Positions 6,467 to 15,289 of a stretch of DNA of 33,640 bases are shown piece by piece (the stretch's first letter is position 1; each line of letters begins with the position of its first letter). The translations under genes and the position numbers were made by a program. This stretch comes from a virus. Location: IMG/VR virus record IMGVR_UViG_3300025674_000186, positions 1 to 33,640 of that record, one strand, 5' to 3'. Below the pieces are notes generated by a model. The model searched no databases, had not been told where the DNA came from, and worked only from the letters and a program-made list of their open reading frames with translations.

Positions 6467-8093
6467 AGAAATAGGCAAAACTAAATGCCCTGCTTGTCCG
6501 TCATCAGATGGCTTTGCTATATACGATGATGGCCACGGTTATTGTTTTGTCTGTAATCACTATGAACGCAATGTAAATGAAGAGGAAGAGGAAATGGCGG
6601 TTGCAGCACCTCAAGTTACAAGTTTAGAATTATTTGAATCTCAACTTGGTGATTATCGTGGTTGTCAAGAACGAGGCATTACTAAAACAGTTGCTGAACA
6701 TTATGGTGTTCGTGCAACATACGATAGCGAACGTAATATTGTTGCATATAATTATCCTTACTACTGTGACAATGAGTTAACTGCTTATAAAGTAAGGACA
6801 TTACCTAAACAATTTAAAACTGTAGGAGACTTTAAAGATGTCAGGACTTTTGGTAGTCAAAGCTTTGGAGCTGGCGGTAAGCGAATCGTCATTACGGAAG
6901 GAGAATTTGACGCAATGGCAATTGCTCAAGCGTCTCTCGATCACTATAAGTGTATTTATCCTGTTGTATCTGTTGCTAGTGCTAGTAATTTAAAATCACT
7001 TTTAGTTGATCGCAACTTTCTAAGATCATTTGAAGAGGTAGTATTATTCTTTGACAATGATATAGCAGGAAAGAAAGCTATAAAAGAAGCAGCTAATATT
7101 ATTGGCATTGATAAAGTTAAAGTTGTTACAACAACAGCTAAAGATCCTTGCGAATTATATACTGCTGCAGGATATCAAGGTGTAATGCGTGTTATATGGG
7201 ATGCACAACCGTTTAGCCCTGCTGGTATTATAGTAGGCCATGACCCTGTATGGGAACAATACCTTGCAAGACGTTCTACTGAATCTGTTGCTTATCCTGC
7301 TTGTTTAACAGGTATTAATGATAAAACTAAAGGTATGCGGTTTGGTGAAATTACTTTGTTTACTTCAGGTACTGGTAGCGGTAAATCAACTGTTATTAAA
7401 GAGATTGTATTAGACCTTCTTGATAAAACAGAAGATAAAATCGGTATGATTTCACTTGAAGAGTCTGTAGGTGATACAGCTGAAAAGTTTATTCAGATGA
7501 AACTGCAACGTAATTTACAAGAGTATGATGTGGCTCTTGAAGAACAGGAGGAAGCATCTCGTGCAGTATTTGGAACAGAACAGCTTGTATTACTCGATCA
7601 TCAAGGCTCTGTTGGTGATGAGTCTCTTATTGATAAGATTGAATATATGGCTCTTATGGGCTGTAAATACCTTATCCTTGACCATATTACAATTGCTGTA
7701 TCAGAAGGCGCAGAAGGTTACACTGGTAATGAAGCCATTGATAAAGTTATGTCAGATCTTCTTAAGCTTACAAAGAAGCACAATATATGGCTTGGAGTTA
7801 TCAGTCACCTACGCAAGGTTCAAGGTGGCGGTTCGACCTTCGAGCAAGGCAAACTTCCTAGCATGGATGACATCAAAGGTTCTGGTTCAATCAAACAAAT
7901 ATCATTTGATATCATCGGATTCGCTAGAGATATGGCTAATGAAGACGAAGAGATTAGAAACACAATTAATTTCGTTGTGCTTAAAAGTCGGTTTACAGGT
8001 CGAACTGGCCCCGCTGGACACGCTAAGTACAACCACGATACAACGCGATTAGCTTATTATGATGAACATGCTATTGACTTTGAGGTAGTATAA
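6435..8093 (+). CDS. Primase-helicase (T7 gp4-like)
   Basis: At 552 aa this matches T7 gp4 (566 aa) in length and domain order. It starts with a zinc-binding primase domain with C18/C21 and C37/C40. A TOPRIM domain follows, with EGEFDA (E155) and FFDNDIAG (D207, D209). Next comes a RecA/DnaB-type helicase with Walker A GTGSGKST (about 312-319) and Walker B LILDH (D416). The C-terminus holds the DNA-binding loop region (HLRKVQGGG and GSIKQISFDIIGFAR). It synthesises primers and unwinds the fork with the family A polymerase and gp2.5-like protein encoded nearby. An in-frame Met54 just after the zinc domain has its own ribosome-binding-like sequence, suggesting a second, helicase-only product. 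Confidence 0.95.
   Translation: MPKKSDYTESKEIGKTKCPACPSSDGFAIYDDGHGYCFVCNHYERNVNEEEEEMAVAAPQVTSLELFESQLGDYRGCQERGITKTVAEHYGVRATYDSERNIVAYNYPYYCDNELTAYKVRTLPKQFKTVGDFKDVRTFGSQSFGAGGKRIVITEGEFDAMAIAQASLDHYKCIYPVVSVASASNLKSLLVDRNFLRSFEEVVLFFDNDIAGKKAIKEAANIIGIDKVKVVTTTAKDPCELYTAAGYQGVMRVIWDAQPFSPAGIIVGHDPVWEQYLARRSTESVAYPACLTGINDKTKGMRFGEITLFTSGTGSGKSTVIKEIVLDLLDKTEDKIGMISLEESVGDTAEKFIQMKLQRNLQEYDVALEEQEEASRAVFGTEQLVLLDHQGSVGDESLIDKIEYMALMGCKYLILDHITIAVSEGAEGYTGNEAIDKVMSDLLKLTKKHNIWLGVISHLRKVQGGGSTFEQGKLPSMDDIKGSGSIKQISFDIIGFARDMANEDEEIRNTINFVVLKSRFTGRTGPAGHAKYNHDTTRLAYYDEHAIDFEVV
6581..6596 (+). promoter_or_regulatory. Candidate internal ribosome-binding site and start (helicase-only form)
   Basis: AGAGGAAGAGGAA immediately precedes ATG 6594, codon 54 of the primase-helicase gene. 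Starting here would remove the four-cysteine zinc domain and leave TOPRIM plus helicase. T7 gene 4 makes a 4B form from internal codon 64 in the same way. The site also encodes a run of Glu residues, so the purine richness may be only coding. Confidence 0.5.
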
Positions 8094-8275
8094 TGGATAG
8101 CGAAATTATAAATAAACTTTGTATTGTACAACAAGAGTTAAGTATTGCTAGAAAAACAATTACAGAGTTAACTACTGAACGAAATAAATATCGCAGTCAA
8201 GCCTTAATGCGTGCTAATAAAATTGAGGAGCTTCAAAATGAATTACAAAAAATCTATTCGCCGAAAGGCAATTAA
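8093..8275 (+). CDS. Small coiled-coil protein, 60 aa
   Basis: Not recognised. Almost the whole protein (residues 1-53) shows heptad-like spacing of Leu/Ile with Glu/Lys/Arg (NKLCIVQQELSIARKTITEL and IEELQNELQKI), so it is probably an oligomeric coiled coil. Its ATG overlaps the last base of the primase-helicase stop. No catalytic or membrane features are seen. Confidence 0.65.
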   Translation: MDSEIINKLCIVQQELSIARKTITELTTERNKYRSQALMRANKIEELQNELQKIYSPKGN

Positions 8276-8372
8276 GATACAAAACACAGATTCAAAAAGT
8301 GGCCGTAAAATCAGACCTATGTCTGAAGCTATTGCGGCAGTGGAGAAGTTAAATGACGGAGAAAGAAGCTAG
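8238..8372 (+). CDS. Small basic protein, 44 aa
   Basis: A short ORF from ATG 8238 to TAG 8370-8372 filling the apparent gap before dCMP deaminase. The N-terminal half is strongly basic (MNYKKSIRRKAIKIQ). GAGG lies about nine bases upstream of the start. It overlaps its neighbours by 38 and 20 bases, the same chained layout as the rest of the arm. Probably nucleic-acid binding. No family is recognised. Confidence 0.5.
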   Translation: MNYKKSIRRKAIKIQNTDSKSGRKIRPMSEAIAAVEKLNDGERS

Positions 8373-8784
8373 ATATGACGACCTTTATATGGACATCGCT
8401 AAACGAGTTAGTCAAATGTCTTATGACACTGACACTCAAGTTGGAGCGGTACTGGTTAAAGATGGAAATATTATTTCGATGGGTTGGAATGGAACTCCTT
8501 CGGGCTTTGATAATGAGTGTAAGCATACTCATACTGGGGTTACTTTACCTACTGTTATTCATGCTGAAGCTAATGCTATCTGCAAGTTGGCTCGTACTGG
8601 CGGCAACGGATTGGGTTCCACACTCTACACTACGCTCGCGCCTTGTATGGAGTGTACTAAACTTATCTTGCAATCTGGGATCTCAGAAGTTGTCATTAAT
8701 CAAGCTGACGACAGATACATGGAAGCATATACAATCCTTAAAACGAAAGGCATGATTAGATTATGCAAGTCTATTACAAATTAG
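8353..8784 (+). CDS. Deoxycytidylate (dCMP) deaminase
   Basis: A zinc-dependent deaminase of 143 aa. HAE (H70, E72) and PCMEC (C98, C101) give the zinc ligands and the catalytic proton shuttle. The N-terminal DTQVGAVLV and GWNGTPSGFDN segments are typical of dCMP deaminases, not free cytidine deaminases. It converts dCMP to dUMP for dTMP synthesis. Together with the ribonucleotide reductase on the other arm, it supplies dNTPs for replication. No thymidylate synthase is visible in the window. The start is the first ATG, overlapping the preceding small gene. Confidence 0.93.
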   Translation: MTEKEARYDDLYMDIAKRVSQMSYDTDTQVGAVLVKDGNIISMGWNGTPSGFDNECKHTHTGVTLPTVIHAEANAICKLARTGGNGLGSTLYTTLAPCMECTKLILQSGISEVVINQADDRYMEAYTILKTKGMIRLCKSITN

Positions 8785-9017
8785 ATGATGAAATACCTAA
8801 CTACGTTGCTTGGGTTCAATGTGAACCTGAACAATTAAATGAAGTTCGACAAATGTTTCCTGTCGAAAACTATGAGATTTTAATCGGAATTAAATCTAAT
8901 TATGATCCATTAACATGTGATGTTCACACCCTTAACAACCCACCAGCCCCTACATGGGGCGTAGAAGTTTGGAAAAGAGAAACAAATGGAAGATGTGAAG
9001 GACTATCTCCTAAATAA
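8763..9017 (+). CDS. Hypothetical protein, 84 aa
   Basis: Not recognised. An acidic, probably alpha/beta protein with a Pro/Trp-rich C-terminal part (NNPPAPTWGVEVWKRE). It overlaps the dCMP deaminase gene by 22 bases and the RNA polymerase gene by 32 bases, so it is translated within the same chain. No catalytic motif is visible. Confidence 0.65.
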   Translation: MQVYYKLDDEIPNYVAWVQCEPEQLNEVRQMFPVENYEILIGIKSNYDPLTCDVHTLNNPPAPTWGVEVWKRETNGRCEGLSPK

Positions 9018-11103
9018 AATTCGTGGTGAAGACTTAGGTGTCAAACCAAGACGTAACTTACAATTAATGCGTATGATTGACACAGATGGTGTTGATATGC
9101 TTGACTTCTTAATAGAAGACATGATAACATTCGCAAGAAAAACGATACAACGCTGTTTTAAGCGTAGTAAAACTGAGGGTGAAGCAGCAATTACTCAAGC
9201 TTCAATGGCAATCGGTAAATATATTATCGAAGGCTGGGATAGCACTAATGTAAACTTTAGAGACCATGTACGAGTAGGTGATTTAGTTATCGAAGGCTTT
9301 GTTATGTGTGGTTATTTAACAATACAAGTAGGCCATATGAAAAGCCGTAAGCCCGTTACTATACATGCTACTGATAAATGGGGTGAAATGGAGGCTATTG
9401 CTGGAAGAACTCTTTGTATTAGCGAAGAACCAATTGCGCCTATTACTAGTTTAATCCAAGCCAACGGTAGAAGTGTTATTAAAACATGGGATAAATCTAA
9501 AGAGTTTAAATTTATTAAACATCGTGAAGCCCCGTTTGTTAAAGCAATAGATAAATTACAATCAACTCGTTGGCTTATTAATGCTGATGTTCATAAAGCT
9601 ATCATGCAACAGTGGGATTCATTTATTAGTAATGAAGAATTTACTGGTGAAGATGAAAAAGAAAACGATAAACTATATCAACGTCAAGCCTCAAAGAACC
9701 GTGAGGTAAAAGAAGTAATGGCTATCGCAGCGAAATGGCTGCATAAAGAATTTAGCTTTTACATTGATGCAGATTACAGAGGCCGTTTATATTATGCAGA
9801 GCCTTTCTTTAACTTTCAAGGTTCAGATATTGCAAGAGGCCAGTTGTTATTTGCTAAAGGTAAACTATTTGATAGCACTGCTAGCTTCTGGCTTGGTGTT
9901 CATACAGCTTGTTCTTACAATCAGTCTTACAACATTGACGAGATCCCTGAATGGGTCACTACAGATTATCGTAGTGTACTTGAGCAAGAAGAACTCGATA
10001 CTATTTCTGTAGACAAAATGACACTTGAAGATAGAGCAATGTGGACTCAACAAAACATAGATAGCATAATAGAGTTTGGTGAACGCAAAGTGTTTATGCA
10101 TGAAGCAGAAAAGCCTATCTCGTTTTTATCGTGCTGTATCGAATGGTATAAGTATTCTCAGTGTAAAGGAGACTTCTATACTCAGCTACCTGTACCTATT
10201 GATGGCGCTAATAATGGTTGGCAACATTTAGGTGCTATGTCTAAAGATAAAAAGACGGGCGCTCTTGTTGGTCTTGTTCCTACTGAAATACAAAACGATT
10301 TCTATGTACAAGTAGCTAAGCGACTTACTCAACGTATGCCTGAATGGTTTGAAGAACGTCAAATGCCTATGAAACATATTCGTAAAGGTATTGCTAAACG
10401 TGGTGCTATGACTCGTGCTTATAGCTGTGGCCAAAAGAAAATGTCTGAATCTATGTATAGCGATTGTTACCAATATGGTTATACCGAAGAATATAATATT
10501 TCTACTTGGGATTGTGACGAGCTAAGTAATCAAGTTATTAGAGCAATTCAAGAAGTTTGTCCAGGCCCGTTAGATACTATGCGTTACTTACAAAGATTAG
10601 CTGAACAAGAAATAACTAATTGGTTTAAAGAATATGGCACAGATAGAGGCCGTGGAATTGAATGGATAACTCCATCTGGCTTTCCTGTTATATATGAATG
10701 TTATCGTACTCGGCCTGTTAAAGTAGACTGTTATGGTTTTAATACACCAACAGGAGAAATTCGCTTTAAACATGTTATCAGAGAGAAAACAGATATCCCT
10801 GATAGGCGTGGCTTTATGTGTGGTATTAGCCCTAACTTTGTTCATAGCATGGATGCTGCTCATATGGCTCTTACTGTAGCTAATTGGGATGGTGAATTTG
10901 GCGCTGTGCATGATTCATTTAATACACATGCAAGTGATATAGAGTTACTTATGAATAAAACTCGTAATGAGTTTGTATCTATTTATGATACAGAAAACTT
11001 TTATGATAGTATTCCTTTCGGAAGAGGCTATCAAGGCATTGTGCCTACAATCGGTACGTTAGATATTAAAAACGTACAAGATTCAGATTATTTCTTCTGT
11101 TAG
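8986..11103 (+). CDS. T7-like single-subunit RNA polymerase
   Basis: The 705-aa protein contains all the core motifs of the family. DxxGR is DYRGR (D263, R267), followed by FQGSDIARGQLLFAKGK. Motif A is DGANNGWQH (D406). Motif B is K467/K471 with MTRAYS (Y479). Motif C is VHDSF (D643). A hydrophobic foot ends in FFC, like the aromatic C-terminus of T7 RNA polymerase. It is about 180 residues shorter than the T7 enzyme (883 aa). D406 corresponds to T7 D537, so most of the loss is in the N-terminal promoter-binding half. Total size is close to the two-part N4 RNA polymerase II. It lies at the end of the left arm, next to the convergent structural arm, and probably transcribes that arm. Confidence 0.95.
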   Translation: MEDVKDYLLNKIRGEDLGVKPRRNLQLMRMIDTDGVDMLDFLIEDMITFARKTIQRCFKRSKTEGEAAITQASMAIGKYIIEGWDSTNVNFRDHVRVGDLVIEGFVMCGYLTIQVGHMKSRKPVTIHATDKWGEMEAIAGRTLCISEEPIAPITSLIQANGRSVIKTWDKSKEFKFIKHREAPFVKAIDKLQSTRWLINADVHKAIMQQWDSFISNEEFTGEDEKENDKLYQRQASKNREVKEVMAIAAKWLHKEFSFYIDADYRGRLYYAEPFFNFQGSDIARGQLLFAKGKLFDSTASFWLGVHTACSYNQSYNIDEIPEWVTTDYRSVLEQEELDTISVDKMTLEDRAMWTQQNIDSIIEFGERKVFMHEAEKPISFLSCCIEWYKYSQCKGDFYTQLPVPIDGANNGWQHLGAMSKDKKTGALVGLVPTEIQNDFYVQVAKRLTQRMPEWFEERQMPMKHIRKGIAKRGAMTRAYSCGQKKMSESMYSDCYQYGYTEEYNISTWDCDELSNQVIRAIQEVCPGPLDTMRYLQRLAEQEITNWFKEYGTDRGRGIEWITPSGFPVIYECYRTRPVKVDCYGFNTPTGEIRFKHVIREKTDIPDRRGFMCGISPNFVHSMDAAHMALTVANWDGEFGAVHDSFNTHASDIELLMNKTRNEFVSIYDTENFYDSIPFGRGYQGIVPTIGTLDIKNVQDSDYFFC

Positions 11104-11112
11104 GAGGTTATT

Positions 11113-11361
11113 ATGGAAGATAAAAATTGGCTTGCACAGACAGGCAGAAACTATTCTGATATAGACTTTAAAGAACTTGGAATTCCCGATGAGCTTATCG
11201 GACAAGAAGGATTTAATCGTGCTATGTTAGATCGAATGCACGCAGAAAATATGGCTGGATATATTGAAGACGGTATGTCAGAAGCACAAGCACGGTTTGA
11301 AGCAGATAAACGTAGAAGTATGGCTTTAAAAGCCGCAAAAGCTAACGGACTTAAATTATAA
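11113..11361 (+). CDS. Hypothetical protein, 82 aa
   Basis: Not recognised. A soluble, Ala/Met/Glu-rich, mostly helical protein. TAGGAGG directly after the RNA polymerase stop is one of the best ribosome-binding sites in the left arm, suggesting strong translation. It is the last gene of the + strand block, followed within four bases by the convergent terminator hairpin. Confidence 0.75.
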   Translation: MEDKNWLAQTGRNYSDIDFKELGIPDELIGQEGFNRAMLDRMHAENMAGYIEDGMSEAQARFEADKRRSMALKAAKANGLKL

Positions 11362-11364
11362 AAT

Positions 11365-11410
11365 AAAATACCCCACAAGGTTTCCATAAGGATTCCCTGT
11401 GGGGTATTTT
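11365..11410. terminator. Bidirectional intrinsic terminator between convergent arms
   Basis: A perfect 13-bp inverted repeat, AAAATACCCCACA (11365-11377) and TGTGGGGTATTTT (11398-11410), encloses a 20-base loop. T-rich sequence follows the stem on both strands (TATTTTTATTT on +, TATTTTATTTTAT on -). It lies exactly between the last + strand gene and the last - strand gene, so it can end transcription from both arms. Confidence 0.9.
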
Positions 11411-11413
11411 TAT

Positions 11414-14400
11414 TTAAGTAAATTGTGATCTTTTACGTTCTTCTTTTTTCAATTTATTTCTTCTTGCATCAGTTTCCACAATCATCTTATCAAGATCAGG
11501 TCTAATTCTAAGAATATCTATTGTTGCAAAGAAAAGCTGTTCAAAAAATTCAGCATCTACTTTAAAAGATTTATCACCTAAACTTTGATTAGGTTTTTCT
11601 GCTGCTAAACCACGCATTTGTTGTGCTGCTCTTTTAAATAATGCATTTCTTTCGTCTGTACTAATTCCTCTTACATCTGAGCTTATTATTGTTTTATAAC
11701 GTGGCGCTCCATTACTACCAATATTATAAAAATCACCTAAAGCTTTATATTCACCTTCTGTTCCTAAATCAAACATTTCACCTGTTTCTTTAGCTTGATT
11801 TATTTTAACTGTAATACGCTTAAGCATATCTTCAAATGAATCTTTTTCAGCTTTTAACATATTATATTTTTGATTTACTTCATCAAAAGTGCTATTAGCT
11901 GTTTGTTCTAAGTCTGTAAATGAATTAGCGTCACCAATAAATGCATCATAAATTTGCATTACCGTTGCAGTTGGATCACGTTTAACTGCTCTAGCTACGA
12001 CTAATTGCGCTATTGTAGCATCAATATTTTGTGTAGCATTAACTGCAGCTTGATTACGAAGCTTACTTCCTAAATCAAAAGAAGTATATTCTCCTTCACC
12101 TAAATATTTAATTGCTGCACTTGCAGATGCTGAAGGCACTCGCTCTTTTAATGAAATATCTGCAGCAAAACGTTTAGGACTTCCAGGTCTATTGCTTTGA
12201 GTTCCTGGGCCAAAGTTAAATTTAACTTGTCCTGTTGCAGTAATAGGCATATTACGTATTCCTGCAAGCATTGGGTCTTTATCTACATATTCAAAACCGC
12301 CTGACTGAACAGGTGCGCCATTTGCGCCTACAGTTACCATAATTTCATTAGCAAAATTATGCGCCCGACCAATACGTTTAGCCATTTTAGAATGTTCTAA
12401 TGCACCGCCTAATCCTAATCGTAATCCTTGTTCAATATGTTCTCTTAATTCTTGAATAAGTGTAGCTTCTGTTACACCATTTTCAATGATAACATTTTCA
12501 AATAATTCAGGATTATCGTTAATAAATTGCCTAGCATGTTGTTTATGATGTTTAGGATCTTTACCATAAATTGAAGTCATAATAGGTAATTTCATTAATT
12601 TTTTAATTAAGATTGGATTTGCTTTTATAGCATTAAATATATCACCCCAATAAAGTTTTCCTACTTCACCTGTTTGACTTGCCATGATAATAAATACATC
12701 ATCACGAATATCACCTTCTAAAGCTTCTGCTTCTTCTTTAGATAACGTAGCTAAATCTAAATCGGTTTCATAAGTATCTCCAATTTTTTGATATAACACT
12801 CCACCTTTTCTTAACAAGTTATCAACACCCATTTGGTAGCCTTGTATTACTGCTCCATTTGAGTTGCCATCAACTTCAGCTTTAACTCTTGTTCCAAACT
12901 TACCACCATCAGGAGTAATTAAGTAACGAGCTAATTCATGCAATCCATCTAAAGCAAAAAAGAAAGTATCATTATCATGATGCTGTTTTAAAAATGCTTG
13001 CAAATCTGGTGTAACATTTAATGGACTAGCGCTTGGTATTTTTGCACCAGCAGCAATAGCTTGTTGTACCCTTGTATTATGCTGTACATTATTTTGTGTA
13101 TATCTAAGTAATTGTCTACCCCATTTAGCTAAACGCATTAAAGGTTTACCTGTATTAGGATCTATTTCAGTTAACTCATCACGCAAAGCTTTTAATTGAT
13201 CGGCACGAGTCATTTTGTCTGCGCCTAAAATAACACTTCTTGCTATAACTCTAAAGAATCCTTCTTCTCTAGTAAACTTTTGGTAGCCTTTATCTCCTGG
13301 AGCTTTATTTCCATTACTTTCTGCTTTTTTAATAGCACTATTTAACGCTCTTCTTGCACCGCTAACTCCATCTTTTCCTTGTGCTGATTTAGTAATTAAT
13401 ACAGGCTCTGCACCATGAACTAAAAATCTAGCAAGTTTATTTGCTTGATAATTTAATTCATCGTTAGTAATCATTAGCCTTGTTGAGTTATTAATTGTAG
13501 TGTAACCATAATGAAATGTGGTGTTTACACGATTAAAACCATCTGCAAGTGTTTCTTTTCTTTCTGATAAATGATTTTCAATAATTTGTCTAGTATTAAA
13601 CTCTGCTGCTTCTTCAAAAGTTCTGTAAGGTCTTTCTCTTTGACTTCTTACATCAAAATAAGAGCCTAACATTGCAGGAGTTAATAATGGGTTTCCATTA
13701 CTATCTACTTTACTTCCTTTATCTTTGTAATCTTTTAATAGCTGCGCTCTTTTCTTTTGAAAATAAGCATTACTTTGTTTTGTTATATCTGAAAAAACAT
13801 TATTTGATGTATATTGTGTTCCGCTTGCTAATACTCCAGAATAAAGAATAGCAGAATGCATTGGTACAGTATGTGTTCGGCTTGCTAATGCATCAACCCC
13901 TTCTTGTACTATGTTTACACCATTTACTTTAACTCTATTTTCTAAGGGTAATGGTCCACCTGTATCTCTTTTTTGTACAAAAGCAGCAGCACCTCTCATG
14001 CGACCGCCCTCTGTTTGGACTAATGATACAGGCTTATCTCTAGTTGCAGACATCCCTAGCTTAGCGCGAATACCTTTTCGCATTGCATTAAGCTTTGCAT
14101 CTCCTGCTCTTGTAGTTTTAAATACAATTTTAGTATTACCTTCAGGTGTAGTGATTGTTTGTTCTTGAAATAAATTATTCCAGTTTGCACTAGCAAGACC
14201 TTGTAAAACTATTTCACCTACAATTCTATGTTCATCATCAGTTAATTTTGACTTATAACCATATCTATCTGATGCACCTGTAAACAAAGCATTAGGGTCT
14301 TGCATTTCAGGATCTGTCATTAATCGTTCTGCTAAACGAGATATCCCTGCGCCTAACACACCTCTATCTAATGCATTATCGTACTCTCTATCTGTAAGTG

Positions 14401-15289
14401 TATCTGTTTCACTATTCATTAATAGTGTTTTATTAGATATTTCTAATAGAGTAGCAATCATAAATGCTGCCCCTGCTTCTTCTCTTAATCCTGAATTAGG
14501 GTCTGAATTATCTTTAAGCAAATTTAATTTACGATCATTCTTTAAGGCAAAATTAAAAGTATCTGAATTCCTAAACAAAACGCCTTGCGGATCACTATCC
14601 ATTTCACTAGCTGATATGTTTTCAGTATCAATTTTATTTCCAAAGATTGTTAAACTTCCTGCGTCTGAATCAAAACCTTTGCGAGCAAAATTAACCATAT
14701 CACTAAAGTTTACAAACCCGTCTTTCTCACCGATTTCAGCCTTAACAAAGCTATCAATTTCTTTAGCTAATTGATCTCCTCCTGTTTCTTGAGTTAAGAT
14801 AGCACGAGGAGTAGCCGCTTCTTGCGTTAATGTTGCTTCAGCTGCTGCTTGAATTTCTGGTCTATTTAATTGACTAATTCTATCTGTTTGAGGATCTGGA
14901 AACAAACCTGCTTGCTCATACTGACGCATACCTGCTGCTTCTAATTCATCTACCATTGCTTCTGGTACTTGTATATCAGGAAAAGGCTGTATGCTTTCTT
15001 GTGGTCCAAGGTCTGCACGCTGAGTTCCTACAAACGTTTCTGCGCCTGTAGGATCCCCTGTTATCATTGTGTCTTGTAATTCTTCAACTGGTGTTTGAAC
15101 AATAGTTTCAGTTGGCGTGTCTAATCTTTCTTTTAAAGCTTGCTGGTCTGCCATTTCAGCAGCCATTGCTCTTGTTTGCTCTAACTCAGATTGCATAGAC
15201 TCTTGATCACGAAGTCGTTGATCGGCTTGCCTTCTTTGACTATAGAAGTCTGTACCAGCATTTCTTGATGTTACTATTTTCTGGGCCAT
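11414..15289 (-). CDS. Putative virion RNA polymerase (N4-type, compact), 1291 aa
   Basis: The catalytic motifs of single-subunit RNA polymerases are visible. Motif A is VDGNSNG (D807, compare T7 D537). Motif B is KKLMKLPIMTSIYG with K896, K900, M904, T905, Y908, G909 at exactly the spacing of T7 R627, K631, M635, T636, Y639, G640. Motif C is QIYDAF (D1115, compare T7 H811-D812). Before motif C, NIDATIAQLVV aligns with the SMDAAHMALTV of the T7-like enzyme in this window. Around 600-630, NNSTR (R604) then NYQANKLARFLVHGAEP aligns with DxxGR and its downstream strand, though the Gly is lost. D807-K900 spacing is 93 against 94 in T7. The first 160 residues are Gln/Glu/Thr-rich and disordered-looking. 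As the last gene of the structural arm, beside an ejection-type protein, it is probably packaged and injected, as in N4 (whose vRNAP is about 3500 aa). Packaging is inferred. Length and neighbours could alternatively suggest a plain internal virion protein, but the motif set argues against that. Confidence 0.8.
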   Translation of the reverse strand: MAQKIVTSRNAGTDFYSQRRQADQRLRDQESMQSELEQTRAMAAEMADQQALKERLDTPTETIVQTPVEELQDTMITGDPTGAETFVGTQRADLGPQESIQPFPDIQVPEAMVDELEAAGMRQYEQAGLFPDPQTDRISQLNRPEIQAAAEATLTQEAATPRAILTQETGGDQLAKEIDSFVKAEIGEKDGFVNFSDMVNFARKGFDSDAGSLTIFGNKIDTENISASEMDSDPQGVLFRNSDTFNFALKNDRKLNLLKDNSDPNSGLREEAGAAFMIATLLEISNKTLLMNSETDTLTDREYDNALDRGVLGAGISRLAERLMTDPEMQDPNALFTGASDRYGYKSKLTDDEHRIVGEIVLQGLASANWNNLFQEQTITTPEGNTKIVFKTTRAGDAKLNAMRKGIRAKLGMSATRDKPVSLVQTEGGRMRGAAAFVQKRDTGGPLPLENRVKVNGVNIVQEGVDALASRTHTVPMHSAILYSGVLASGTQYTSNNVFSDITKQSNAYFQKKRAQLLKDYKDKGSKVDSNGNPLLTPAMLGSYFDVRSQRERPYRTFEEAAEFNTRQIIENHLSERKETLADGFNRVNTTFHYGYTTINNSTRLMITNDELNYQANKLARFLVHGAEPVLITKSAQGKDGVSGARRALNSAIKKAESNGNKAPGDKGYQKFTREEGFFRVIARSVILGADKMTRADQLKALRDELTEIDPNTGKPLMRLAKWGRQLLRYTQNNVQHNTRVQQAIAAGAKIPSASPLNVTPDLQAFLKQHHDNDTFFFALDGLHELARYLITPDGGKFGTRVKAEVDGNSNGAVIQGYQMGVDNLLRKGGVLYQKIGDTYETDLDLATLSKEEAEALEGDIRDDVFIIMASQTGEVGKLYWGDIFNAIKANPILIKKLMKLPIMTSIYGKDPKHHKQHARQFINDNPELFENVIIENGVTEATLIQELREHIEQGLRLGLGGALEHSKMAKRIGRAHNFANEIMVTVGANGAPVQSGGFEYVDKDPMLAGIRNMPITATGQVKFNFGPGTQSNRPGSPKRFAADISLKERVPSASASAAIKYLGEGEYTSFDLGSKLRNQAAVNATQNIDATIAQLVVARAVKRDPTATVMQIYDAFIGDANSFTDLEQTANSTFDEVNQKYNMLKAEKDSFEDMLKRITVKINQAKETGEMFDLGTEGEYKALGDFYNIGSNGAPRYKTIISSDVRGISTDERNALFKRAAQQMRGLAAEKPNQSLGDKSFKVDAEFFEQLFFATIDILRIRPDLDKMIVETDARRNKLKKEERKRSQFT

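Noticed and set aside
7525-8052. 175-aa + strand ORF within the primase-helicase gene
   Set aside because: It lies entirely inside the helicase domain in another frame, is Leu-rich without domain features, and is explained by codon bias of the real gene.
11378-11397. CCTTAT core on the - strand in the loop of the convergent terminator, partly like P1/P2
   Set aside because: Only six bases match, the initiation G-run is missing, and a transcript from here would run antisense through the left arm.
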